A stretch of DNA of 64,000 nt from Paraburkholderia kirstenboschensis (GTDB taxonomy: Bacteria > Pseudomonadota > Gammaproteobacteria > Burkholderiales > Burkholderiaceae). The stretch covers positions 1-64,000 of the forward strand of contig NZ_CAJHCR010000012.1 in NCBI RefSeq assembly GCF_904848585.1, in the 5' to 3' direction. Within the stretch, counting starts at the first letter, position 1, and every line of letters starts with the position of its first letter. The notes beneath the pieces are model-generated. The model did no database searches, was not told where the DNA came from, and saw only the letters and a list, made by a program, of their open reading frames with translations. A program made the translations under genes and the position numbers. Positions 27,385-34,814 of the stretch are shown here, in pieces.

Positions 27385-27648
27385 ATGACGTCGACCCGAG
27401 TCGTCACCGCGCGCCTCACCGAGCGCGCATTTCAACAAGGCGATGCCGATGCCGCACTCGCGCTGCTCGATCAGAGCATGCTGCTGCGGCACCGGCGCAT
27501 CGCGCTGATCCGCTACCTGCTCGCCCAGCAACTGGGCGCGCCGTTGCAGGCGTGGCATCACGAATACGTGCACAAAATCGCCGCACATTTGAGCGCGGAA
27601 ACGCTCGCAAGCATTGCAGGCGCCGCTCGTGCGCGGCTGCGTGCGTAG
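27385..27648 (+). CDS. Hypothetical small protein downstream of soxG
   Basis: An 87-aa, arginine-rich, helical protein with no family I recognise (QQGDADAALALLDQSMLLRHRR, then WHHEYVHKIAAHLSAETL). The residue pattern is amphipathic and typical of a real GC-rich coding frame. It lies 91 bp after soxG on the same strand. There is no strong ribosome site, so it may be a genuine operon member or chance. Confidence 0.5.
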   Translation: MTSTRVVTARLTERAFQQGDADAALALLDQSMLLRHRRIALIRYLLAQQLGAPLQAWHHEYVHKIAAHLSAETLASIAGAARARLRA

Positions 27649-27807
27649 CTTTCATAGCGTTCCTAACTAGTTGGCGGTTGGCGCGTGTGTGTGGGCGCAG
27701 TCGCAAACGATGAGCCCACGCGCCGTTCCCTTCGCATCATGAGGCCGATTCCGAGACCGGCCGCGTCACTCATACGCCGGCCATTCCGGACGTTGAATGC
27801 TTGCTGC

Positions 27808-28701
27808 TCAGCTGCCCGCGGCTTCAATTGCGGCAATCGCGCGCTGCGCAGACGGCGACAGCGTCCGCTGGGCCAGATTCACAATGGCGAATTGAGCGGA
27901 CAGATTGAAGACTGCCGGTACCGTCAATTGCACCAGCCTGCCTGACTCCAGTTCTTCCGCCAACGCGCGCGTGGGCGCGAGCAGGACGAGGTCGGAGTGA
28001 CGCGTGATGTGAATCAGCGAATGAAAATCGTTGGTGGTGACCTGAAAATGCAGATTCTCGCCGGGCAGGCAACCGAGGACCTCGCGCATCCTTGCCAGCG
28101 CGCTTTGCGGTGCGCGCACGCAAGCCAGCGGGGATTGCCGCAGACGCTCTACTGTCATCTCGTCCGCAAGCAGCGGGTGGTGCGGGCGGACGAAGCAGCC
28201 AGCCGGCTCGACGGGCAGACGGGTGACTTTCAATTCGGCGGAGAGCGGGACGTAGCGATGTTCGACCACGACGAAGTCGAGCCGCTCGGCCCTTAGCGAT
28301 TCGACCAGCGCCTCGCCTTCATTGACTTCCGCATTCACGCGCAAGCCGGGCCAGTCGCGATTGAGCGCGCAGAGCACCTCACGCAGCATGATCGCGGCCG
28401 GCAGCGGCCCGAGCCCGAAGTCCGCGCTTCCCACCTCATGCTGCTGAAGAAGAACCAGATCGCGCGCAAGGCTGTTCGTCTCGAACAGGATTCGCCGTGC
28501 CCGTTCGGCCACCATCTGCCCCGCCGCGTTCAGCGTGACGCCGCGTGGGCCTCGTTCGCACAGAGGCAATCCCGCTTCGGCTTCCAGCGCCTGAATGCTG
28601 CGCGTCAACGCCGGTTGCGACAGATGAACGCGGCGTGCCGCGGCGGCGAGCGACCCCGCTTCGACGACAGCGATCAGATGTTCAAGCCGTTTGAGGTTCA
28701 A
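27808..28701 (-). CDS. LysR-family transcriptional regulator
   Basis: A 297-aa LysR protein. The N-terminal winged helix-turn-helix (AVVEAGSLAAAARRVHLSQPALTRSI) precedes a periplasmic-binding-like effector domain. It is divergent from the alkylsulfatase gene with about 200 bp between starts. An alkylsulfatase-linked LysR activator, SdsB1, is known in Pseudomonas aeruginosa, so a similar role is inferred here. Confidence 0.9.
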   Translation of the reverse strand: MNLKRLEHLIAVVEAGSLAAAARRVHLSQPALTRSIQALEAEAGLPLCERGPRGVTLNAAGQMVAERARRILFETNSLARDLVLLQQHEVGSADFGLGPLPAAIMLREVLCALNRDWPGLRVNAEVNEGEALVESLRAERLDFVVVEHRYVPLSAELKVTRLPVEPAGCFVRPHHPLLADEMTVERLRQSPLACVRAPQSALARMREVLGCLPGENLHFQVTTNDFHSLIHITRHSDLVLLAPTRALAEELESGRLVQLTVPAVFNLSAQFAIVNLAQRTLSPSAQRAIAAIEAAGS

Positions 28702-28903
28702 GCTATGCGCCCTATGCAGAGATGCGATGACAAACTTGCAATTGAATTATATCTGTCGCCAGGCTCCAATAGAGCACGCCAGATCCCGGCACATTCAATA
28801 CATTCGGCACATCGGGCGGCCCGCATGGCTACACGCCAAGACGCACGCGCGCGACGAAGCGCGTGCGTGCGATCCAATCGTCGTAACGCATCTGGAATCC
28901 ACC

Positions 28904-30838
28904 ATGTCGTCTGTTCAATCATCGGAAGCCCCGACGCAGCCGGCCGCGCAGCGCGTCGCCACAGCTGCCACCATCGCTGCCCAGCAGCAGGCGCTGCGCG
29001 AGTTGCCCGTCGAGGACCACCTCGACGAAGAGGAAGCGCGGCGTGGTTTCATCGCCACCATTCCGAACGCGGAAGTGCGCGACGCCTATGGCCGCCTGGT
29101 CTGGACCCTTGCCGATTACGACTTCCTCGACGACCCCGAGGCGCCGGCGACCGCGCACCCCGCGTTATGGCGTCAGGCCCGGTTGAATGCTATCCACGGA
29201 TTGTTCAAGGTGGCCGAGCAGATCTACCAGGTTCGCGGCTTCGATTTGTCGAACCTGACAATCGTCGAAGGGAAGACGGGGCTCATCATCATCGATCCGT
29301 TGTCCACGCAGGAAACGGCACAGGCCGCGTTTCAGCTTTATCTGGCGCATCGTCCCGCACGGCCGGTTGTGGCGGTGATCTACAGTCACAGCCATGCCGA
29401 TCACTTCGGCGGCGTGAAGGGCATCGTCTCGGAGGCGGATGTGCGCGAGGGTCGGGTCGTCGTCATTGCGCCGAACGGCTTCATGGAAGAGGCCCTCTCC
29501 GAGAATGTCCTCGCCGGCACCGTGATGGCACGCCGCGCGCAATTCCAGTTCGGGCATACGCTCGCACGCAGCGCCTGCTGTCAGATCGATTCGGGGCTCG
29601 GCAAAAATGGGCCGCGCGGAACCCTGACGCTCATCGAGCCAACACGACTGATCTGCAATGAGACGGAGACGCACACAATCGACGGCGTGGAGATCGTTTT
29701 CCAGTTGACTCCGGATAGCGAAGCGCCGGCGGAAATGCACTTTTTCTTCCCGCAACTGCGCGCGCTCAACCTCGCGGAAAACGGCACGCGTACCATGCAC
29801 AATCTCTGCCCGTTGCGCGGCGCGCAGGTTCGCAACGCACAGTTGTGGTCGCGCTATCTGTCAAGGTCGCTCGAGCGCTATGCGCCGCACGCCGATGTCG
29901 TGTTCGCCCAGCATCACTGGCCCACGTGGGGCAGCGAACGAATCACGGCCTTTCTCGAAGAGCAGCGAGACCTGTACAAGTTCCTGCACGATCAGACAGT
30001 CCGCATGATGAATCACGGCATGACCGCGCTGGAGATCGCGGAGTGCATGCGGCTTCCGGCGACCCTGAGCGGCCAGTGGCATACGCACGGCTATTACGGA
30101 ACGGTCTCGCACAACGTGAAGGCAATCTACCAGTACTACCTGAGCTGGTACGACGGCAACCCAAGCAATCTTCACGCGCTGCCGCCGGAGCAGGCGGCTG
30201 TGCGCTACGTGGAGTACATGGGCGGTGCGCAGACGCTGCTGGAGCGCGCGCGGCGCGATTTCGAGCTCGGCGAATACCGCTGGGTTGCGCAGGTGATGAA
30301 CCACCTGGTGTTTGCACAACCGGACCTGCGCGAAGCGCGTGAACTCGGAGCGGCGGCGCTCGAGCAGATGGGCTTTCAGGCCGAATCCGCGACGTGGCGC
30401 AATGCGTTCCTGCTCGGCTCCCGCGAGCTTCGCGAGGGGCTGGGTTTGGCGCCCGCCTACGGCAAACGTAGTGCCGACATGGTGTGCGCAATGAACGATC
30501 AGATGTTCTTCGACTATCTTGCCGTGCGCGTGGACGGGCTGAAAGCCCAAGCGCTGGAGTTGCGAATCGACTGGCAGTTCACGGATACGGGCAGCCGCTA
30601 TGCGCTGAACCTCCAGCACGGCGCGCTCACCAGTTGGCCGGGGGTGCACCGGAAAACGCCGCAGGTCACGGTGGCCATGAGCCGCGCGACCCTCAATCGT
30701 ATTCTGATGGGCGAGACAGGCTTTCGCGAGGCGATCCAGCAAGGGGAAATCGAGCTCGCCGGTGAGGAGCAGCAGTTCCTCGCAATGCTTGCCACTCTCG
30801 ACACCTTCAATGGCCATTTCAACGTCGTTGAACCCTGA
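28904..30838 (+). CDS. Alkyl sulfatase, metallo-beta-lactamase fold (SdsA1/BDS1 type)
   Basis: A 644-aa enzyme expected to hydrolyse primary or secondary alkyl sulfates to alcohol and sulfate. The binuclear zinc motif is SHSHADHFGG (161-170; His162, His164, Asp166, His167), with further ligands in AENGTRTMHNL and FAQHHWPTWG. A dimerisation domain and an SCP2-like C-terminal domain follow. Unlike SdsA1 it shows no Sec signal after ATG 28904; the N-terminus is polar and Ala/Gln-rich, so it may act in the cytoplasm. An MFS transporter gene follows after 109 bp. Confidence 0.92.
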   Translation: MSSVQSSEAPTQPAAQRVATAATIAAQQQALRELPVEDHLDEEEARRGFIATIPNAEVRDAYGRLVWTLADYDFLDDPEAPATAHPALWRQARLNAIHGLFKVAEQIYQVRGFDLSNLTIVEGKTGLIIIDPLSTQETAQAAFQLYLAHRPARPVVAVIYSHSHADHFGGVKGIVSEADVREGRVVVIAPNGFMEEALSENVLAGTVMARRAQFQFGHTLARSACCQIDSGLGKNGPRGTLTLIEPTRLICNETETHTIDGVEIVFQLTPDSEAPAEMHFFFPQLRALNLAENGTRTMHNLCPLRGAQVRNAQLWSRYLSRSLERYAPHADVVFAQHHWPTWGSERITAFLEEQRDLYKFLHDQTVRMMNHGMTALEIAECMRLPATLSGQWHTHGYYGTVSHNVKAIYQYYLSWYDGNPSNLHALPPEQAAVRYVEYMGGAQTLLERARRDFELGEYRWVAQVMNHLVFAQPDLREARELGAAALEQMGFQAESATWRNAFLLGSRELREGLGLAPAYGKRSADMVCAMNDQMFFDYLAVRVDGLKAQALELRIDWQFTDTGSRYALNLQHGALTSWPGVHRKTPQVTVAMSRATLNRILMGETGFREAIQQGEIELAGEEQQFLAMLATLDTFNGHFNVVEP

Positions 30839-30947
30839 ATGGGATTCGCTGATACCAACGATCGACGCGACCCGCTACCGTTCGGCGCAACGACAACGCG
30901 TCCCTGCGACCGGGGCCATTCGTTTGCGCGATACATCGAGGGATGAA

Positions 30948-32249
30948 ATGAATATGCAATACGAGCCCCGGACCGCATGGCGCATTGCGCTTCTGTTACT
31001 AGCTTTCATGATGGCCAACTTTGTCGACAAGATCGTCGTCGGTATGCTGGCCGTGCCCATCATGAACGAACTGAAGATTTCACCCGCGCAGTTCGGCGTG
31101 ATCGGCAGCAGTTTCTTCTGGTTGTTTTCATTCGGCGGCATCGCCGGAGGCTTTTTGTCTAACCGGGTCGCCGCTCGCTGGCTGCTGCTCGTAATGGCGC
31201 TGTCCTGGGCGGTGTGCCAGATTCCGTTGGTGTTCTCCACGTCGGTAGCCGTGTTCGTCGCCGCGCGTATCGCGTTGGGTCTTACCGAGGGGCCGGCTTA
31301 TCCAGTGGCCATTCATGCGGTCTATAAGTGGTTCCCGCCTGGCAAGCGCATCCTGCCGGTTTCGCTGATCGGCGCGGGCGCAGCGTTGGGGCTGCTGATT
31401 GCCGGCGTGACAGTTCCGTTGATCACGCTGCATTGGGGATGGCGCGCGAACTTCCTGGTACTGCTCGTGGCGGGCCTGACATGGTCCGCCGTATGGCTGA
31501 TGTTCGGCAGGGAGGGCACCATCGACGATACGCCCGCGACTGCCGTTGCGCGCGCTCACGTGCCTTACCGTCGCTTGCTGACGGATCCAACCGTCCTCGC
31601 GAGCATGCTGATGCAGTTCGTCTCGTATTGGGCAATCGTGCTCATCTTCACCTGGCTGCCTGCGTATTTCCAGAACGGCCTCGGCTATGACGCGCTGACC
31701 TCCGGCCGCCTCTACGCGCTCGCGATCATGTTCGGAATACCCGTGTCGCTGACGGTTTCGCTCGTCGTTCAACGGCTCATCGCGCGCGGCGTGCCGTCGC
31801 GCTTTGCGCGAGGCTGGACAGCCGCCGCGTGTCAGGTGCTCGGCGGCACGATGTTCATCTGTCTTGTCATACCCGGCATTTCGCTCGTGGTCCGCGAAGT
31901 GGCCGTCATTTGCGTGATTGCGTTTGGCACCTTCAGCTACGCGATGTGCCCTGCGATTCTCGACGAGGTCACGCCTTTTGGGCAACGCGGCGCCATGCTC
32001 GCGATCGGTAATTCGATTGCCTCGCTGGCAGGTGTGATTGCTCCGATCTTGACCGGCCGCCTGGTCGAAGCAGGCAGTGCCTCAAGCGGCTACGAACAGG
32101 GTTTCGTATTGTGCGGCGCGCTGCTAGTGGCTGGCAGTGCAGTGGGCGTCGCGTTCATCAACCCGGCGCGCTCGCTTCGGCGGCTGGGCGGTGAGTCCGC
32201 GAATGACGCGACGGGCGCCATGCCCGCCGGTGGATCTACGACTCGGTGA
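30948..32249 (+). CDS. MFS transporter
   Basis: 433 aa with about 12 hydrophobic helices and major-facilitator signatures (NFVDKIVVGML in helix 1; the helix 4-5 region RIALGLTEGPAYPVAIHAV). The family resembles anion:cation symporter or sugar/aromatic acid MFS members. ATG 30948 follows CGAGGGATGAA. Position behind the alkylsulfatase suggests import of an alkyl sulfate or export/import of its product, by inference only. Confidence 0.88.
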   Translation: MNMQYEPRTAWRIALLLLAFMMANFVDKIVVGMLAVPIMNELKISPAQFGVIGSSFFWLFSFGGIAGGFLSNRVAARWLLLVMALSWAVCQIPLVFSTSVAVFVAARIALGLTEGPAYPVAIHAVYKWFPPGKRILPVSLIGAGAALGLLIAGVTVPLITLHWGWRANFLVLLVAGLTWSAVWLMFGREGTIDDTPATAVARAHVPYRRLLTDPTVLASMLMQFVSYWAIVLIFTWLPAYFQNGLGYDALTSGRLYALAIMFGIPVSLTVSLVVQRLIARGVPSRFARGWTAAACQVLGGTMFICLVIPGISLVVREVAVICVIAFGTFSYAMCPAILDEVTPFGQRGAMLAIGNSIASLAGVIAPILTGRLVEAGSASSGYEQGFVLCGALLVAGSAVGVAFINPARSLRRLGGESANDATGAMPAGGSTTR

Positions 32250-32280
32250 CTGCGCAAATCCGCTGGAGTCGATACTGATC

Positions 32281-32321
32281 GACGAAACAAAACGCTTCGG
32301 CCTGCCTGCAGGCCCGAAGCG
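32281..32321 (-). terminator. Terminator between MFS and acyl-CoA dehydrogenase genes
   Basis: CGCTTCGG-CCTG (from 32293) pairs with CAGGCCCGAAGCG (to 32321) with one bulge. On the minus strand the stem is followed by GTTTTGTTTC, fitting an intrinsic terminator for the dehydrogenase gene ending at 32336. It may also stop the converging MFS transcript. Confidence 0.75.
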
Positions 32322-32335
32322 GATGGAGACCGGCG

Positions 32336-33484
32336 TCAGCCGATATGACGGGAGATGATCATCTTCTGGATGTGGCTGGTGCCTTCATAAATCTTGCACA
32401 CCCGCGCATCGCGCAGATAGCGCTCGACAGGGAAGTCGCACAAATAGCCGTAGCCGCCGTGAATCTGCAGAGCGTTCGAGCAGACCTTCTCGGCAATCTC
32501 GCTTGCAAACAGCTTCGCGATCGATGCTTCCTTCATGCAATCGACGCCCGCGTCGCGCAGGCGCGCTGCATGGATGCAGTACTGAAAGGCGACATCGACT
32601 TGTGCGGCCATGTCGGCGAGATCGAACGCCACACCCTGAAGGCGCGCAATAGGCGCGCCGTACGCCTCGCGCTCATTCGCGTATTTCACGGCCGCTTCGA
32701 GCGCGGCGCGCGCTGCTCCGGCGGCAATGAACGCGATGCCGATGCGGCCGTCCGACAATCCGCCCATGACCGTACGGTAGCCGTCGCCCTCGGCGCCCAA
32801 CCGATCCGACACCGGCGCCCGATAGTTTTCCAAGCTGATCTGCGCGGTGTGAGCCGTGTGCTGCCCGAGCTTGCTTTCCACGCGTGTCGTGAGATAGCCC
32901 GGCTTCGATGTATCGACGATGAATGTGGTCGCGCCGCGTTTGCCGGCGCTCTTGTCCGTGATTGCAAACGCGACGGCTACGCCGGCCTCGCTACCGTTCG
33001 AAATGAACTGCTTCGTGCCGTTGAGCACGTAGTGGTCGCCGTCGCGTACCGCGCTCGCGCGCAACGCTGCTGTGTCCGATCCGGCATGCGGCTCCGACAA
33101 CAGGAATGCGCCGATCGCCTCGCCGCTGGCCATGGCTGGCAGAAAGCGGCGTTTCTGATCTTCGGTGCCGTTCTCGGCGATACACATTGCCGTGAAGTTG
33201 TGAACGTGGAGGATCGTCGCAAGCCCTGCGTCCGCGGCCGCGAATTCGTGCTGCGCAAGGCAGAAATCGAGCACGCCCGCTTGCGTTCCGCCATACGCCT
33301 CCGGAACAAGCATGCCCAGAAAGCCGAGTTCGCCAAGTTCCTTCAGTTCCTTATGCGGCCACGCGGATTCGAGATCGCGCTGCGCCGCCGTCGGCGCGAT
33401 GATTTCGGTTGCTACGCGCCGTGCACTATCGCGAATCAGGATTTGCTGTTCGCTCAGGAACAGGCTCGATAGGTCTTTATTCAT
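32336..33484 (-). CDS. Acyl-CoA dehydrogenase
   Basis: 382 aa, standard acyl-CoA dehydrogenase layout. FLLSEPHAGSD is the substrate/FAD motif, KQFISNG the beta-domain flavin motif, and the catalytic base Glu367 lies in YEGTSHIQ. QIHGGYGYLCDFPVERYLRD is the C-terminal signature. It introduces a 2,3-double bond into an acyl-CoA and passes electrons to ETF. The gene follows the racemase on the same strand (52-bp gap). It closely resembles the dehydrogenase at 40974-42116, so the two are paralogues. Confidence 0.93.
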   Translation of the reverse strand: MNKDLSSLFLSEQQILIRDSARRVATEIIAPTAAQRDLESAWPHKELKELGELGFLGMLVPEAYGGTQAGVLDFCLAQHEFAAADAGLATILHVHNFTAMCIAENGTEDQKRRFLPAMASGEAIGAFLLSEPHAGSDTAALRASAVRDGDHYVLNGTKQFISNGSEAGVAVAFAITDKSAGKRGATTFIVDTSKPGYLTTRVESKLGQHTAHTAQISLENYRAPVSDRLGAEGDGYRTVMGGLSDGRIGIAFIAAGAARAALEAAVKYANEREAYGAPIARLQGVAFDLADMAAQVDVAFQYCIHAARLRDAGVDCMKEASIAKLFASEIAEKVCSNALQIHGGYGYLCDFPVERYLRDARVCKIYEGTSHIQKMIISRHIG

Positions 33485-33536
33485 CAGTCATCCTTGGTAT
33501 TGGAAGCGTGTACGAAGGCGAGAACGGCCGCCGCAA

Positions 33537-34649
33537 TCAGCGCGCGGACCAGTCTTTCAGGACCGTGCCTGTGTGTTCGCCGCGGCGGGGAACCGCGCGC
33601 GGACCGTGCGCGGGCGTCGCCGAAAAGCGCGGCGCGGGATTGGGCTGCAAAACGCCGCCTTCTCGTGTGTAGATGTTTCGCGCCTGCATATGCGGATGCG
33701 CGGCGGCTTCCTCGGGGCTGAGAACGGGCGCAAAGCATGCGTCCGTGCCCTCCAGCAGCGCGCACCATTCATTGCGCGGACGGCTCGCGAAAAGCGCCGT
33801 GAACCGCTCGCGCAAGGCAGGCCAGGCGTGCTTGTTGTTGGCGTCGTTGCAGGCGGGGTCGTCGGCAAGTCCGAGCTTCTCGCACAACTGCCGATAGAAC
33901 TTCGGTTCGACGGAGCCGACTGAAATCATGCCGCCGTCGGCGCAGCGATAGGTGTTGTACCAGTGCGGGCCGTCCAGCAGGCTTTGTCCGCGTGCCGTAG
34001 TGAACTGGCCGGATGCGTGAAGCGCGAGGAGGAGCGACATCATGTGCGCGCTGCCGTCGACGATGGCCGCGTCGACAACCTGTCCTTGACCGGTGACGCG
34101 TGCATGCATGATGCCGGCGAGCAGGCCGATTGCAAGATAGAGCGCTCCACCGCCCATGTCCCCGACGAGACTCGGCGGTGTCATGGGTGTCTCGCCCGGC
34201 TGCCCGGAATACCAGAGCGCGCCCGACAGTGCGATGTAGTTCAGATCGTGGCCCGCAGCGTGAGCAAGCGGACCGGTCTGCCCCCATCCCGTCATGCGCC
34301 CATAGACCAGCCGCGAATTACGCTGCAGACACGCGTCCGGCCCGAGGCCCAGCCGCTCCATCACGCCAGGGCGCATGCCTTCGATAAGCGCATCGCAATG
34401 TTCAACGAGGTCGAGTACCGTTTGAACGCCCGCGGGCGTTTTCAGATCCGCAACGATAGAGCGCTTGCCGCGATTCGGAATGTCGTGCTGCGCGAGGTCG
34501 AGTCGGTCGGCACCGGGATCCACGCGGTCGACCACCACCACGTCTGCGCCCAGGTCGGCGAGCAGCATGCCGCAAAACGGCCCGGGACCGATGCCCGCGA
34601 TCTCGAGTACACGGATCCCGGTCAACGGGCCTTGTCTCTGCGACGTCAT
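33537..34649 (-). CDS. Alpha-methylacyl-CoA racemase-like CoA transferase family III protein
   Basis: 370 aa of the CaiB/BaiF family. The proton-shuttling pair of alpha-methylacyl-CoA racemase is in place: His134 in GHDLNY and Asp164 in VGDMGGG, 30 residues apart as in the M. tuberculosis enzyme, with Glu248 in the SVEPKF segment. These residues favour racemase over formyl-CoA-type transferase activity. It would convert 2R- to 2S-methylacyl-CoA before dehydrogenation. ATG 34649 has GAGGCACACC upstream. It lies 165 bp downstream of a MalT-type regulator gene, with CCCC/GGGG dyads in the gap. Confidence 0.9.
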   Translation of the reverse strand: MTSQRQGPLTGIRVLEIAGIGPGPFCGMLLADLGADVVVVDRVDPGADRLDLAQHDIPNRGKRSIVADLKTPAGVQTVLDLVEHCDALIEGMRPGVMERLGLGPDACLQRNSRLVYGRMTGWGQTGPLAHAAGHDLNYIALSGALWYSGQPGETPMTPPSLVGDMGGGALYLAIGLLAGIMHARVTGQGQVVDAAIVDGSAHMMSLLLALHASGQFTTARGQSLLDGPHWYNTYRCADGGMISVGSVEPKFYRQLCEKLGLADDPACNDANNKHAWPALRERFTALFASRPRNEWCALLEGTDACFAPVLSPEEAAAHPHMQARNIYTREGGVLQPNPAPRFSATPAHGPRAVPRRGEHTGTVLKDWSAR

Positions 34650-34706
34650 GGTGTGCCTCATGATGAATGAATGCACCCAATGATAGGGAGCGCAACGTGC
34701 GTCCAC

Positions 34707-34734
34707 ACCCCTCGGAGGGGAAGGGTGGCGTGCT
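34707..34734. promoter_or_regulatory. Dyad H: compact CCCCTCGGAGGGG box upstream of racemase
   Basis: ACCCCTCGGAGGGGAAGGGT followed by GGCGTGCT. CCCCTC/GAGGGG is a near-perfect palindrome, and GGGGAAGGGT partly resembles the E. coli MalT box GGGGA(T/G)GAGG. A GGCGTGC tail also follows the G-runs at 45411 and 55466. Confidence 0.45.
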
Positions 34735-34762
34735 ATGTAACGTGGTAATGCGACGGACGCGG

Positions 34763-34782
34763 CCCCCTATTTAGGACAGGGG
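34763..34782. promoter_or_regulatory. Dyad A: 20-bp CCCCC...GGGG box upstream of racemase
   Basis: CCCCCTATTTAGGACAGGGG, 114-133 bp upstream of the racemase start. It aligns position by position with the boxes at 42216, 45382 and 55390. Confidence 0.55.
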
Positions 34783-34814
34783 TGCGCGGAGCGCGGTGTA
34801 TGCCTGCGGCGGGC

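Noticed and set aside
28438..29661. Plus-strand 407-aa frame overlapping LysR and alkylsulfatase
   Set aside because: Runs across two confidently called genes in another frame; no family signal.
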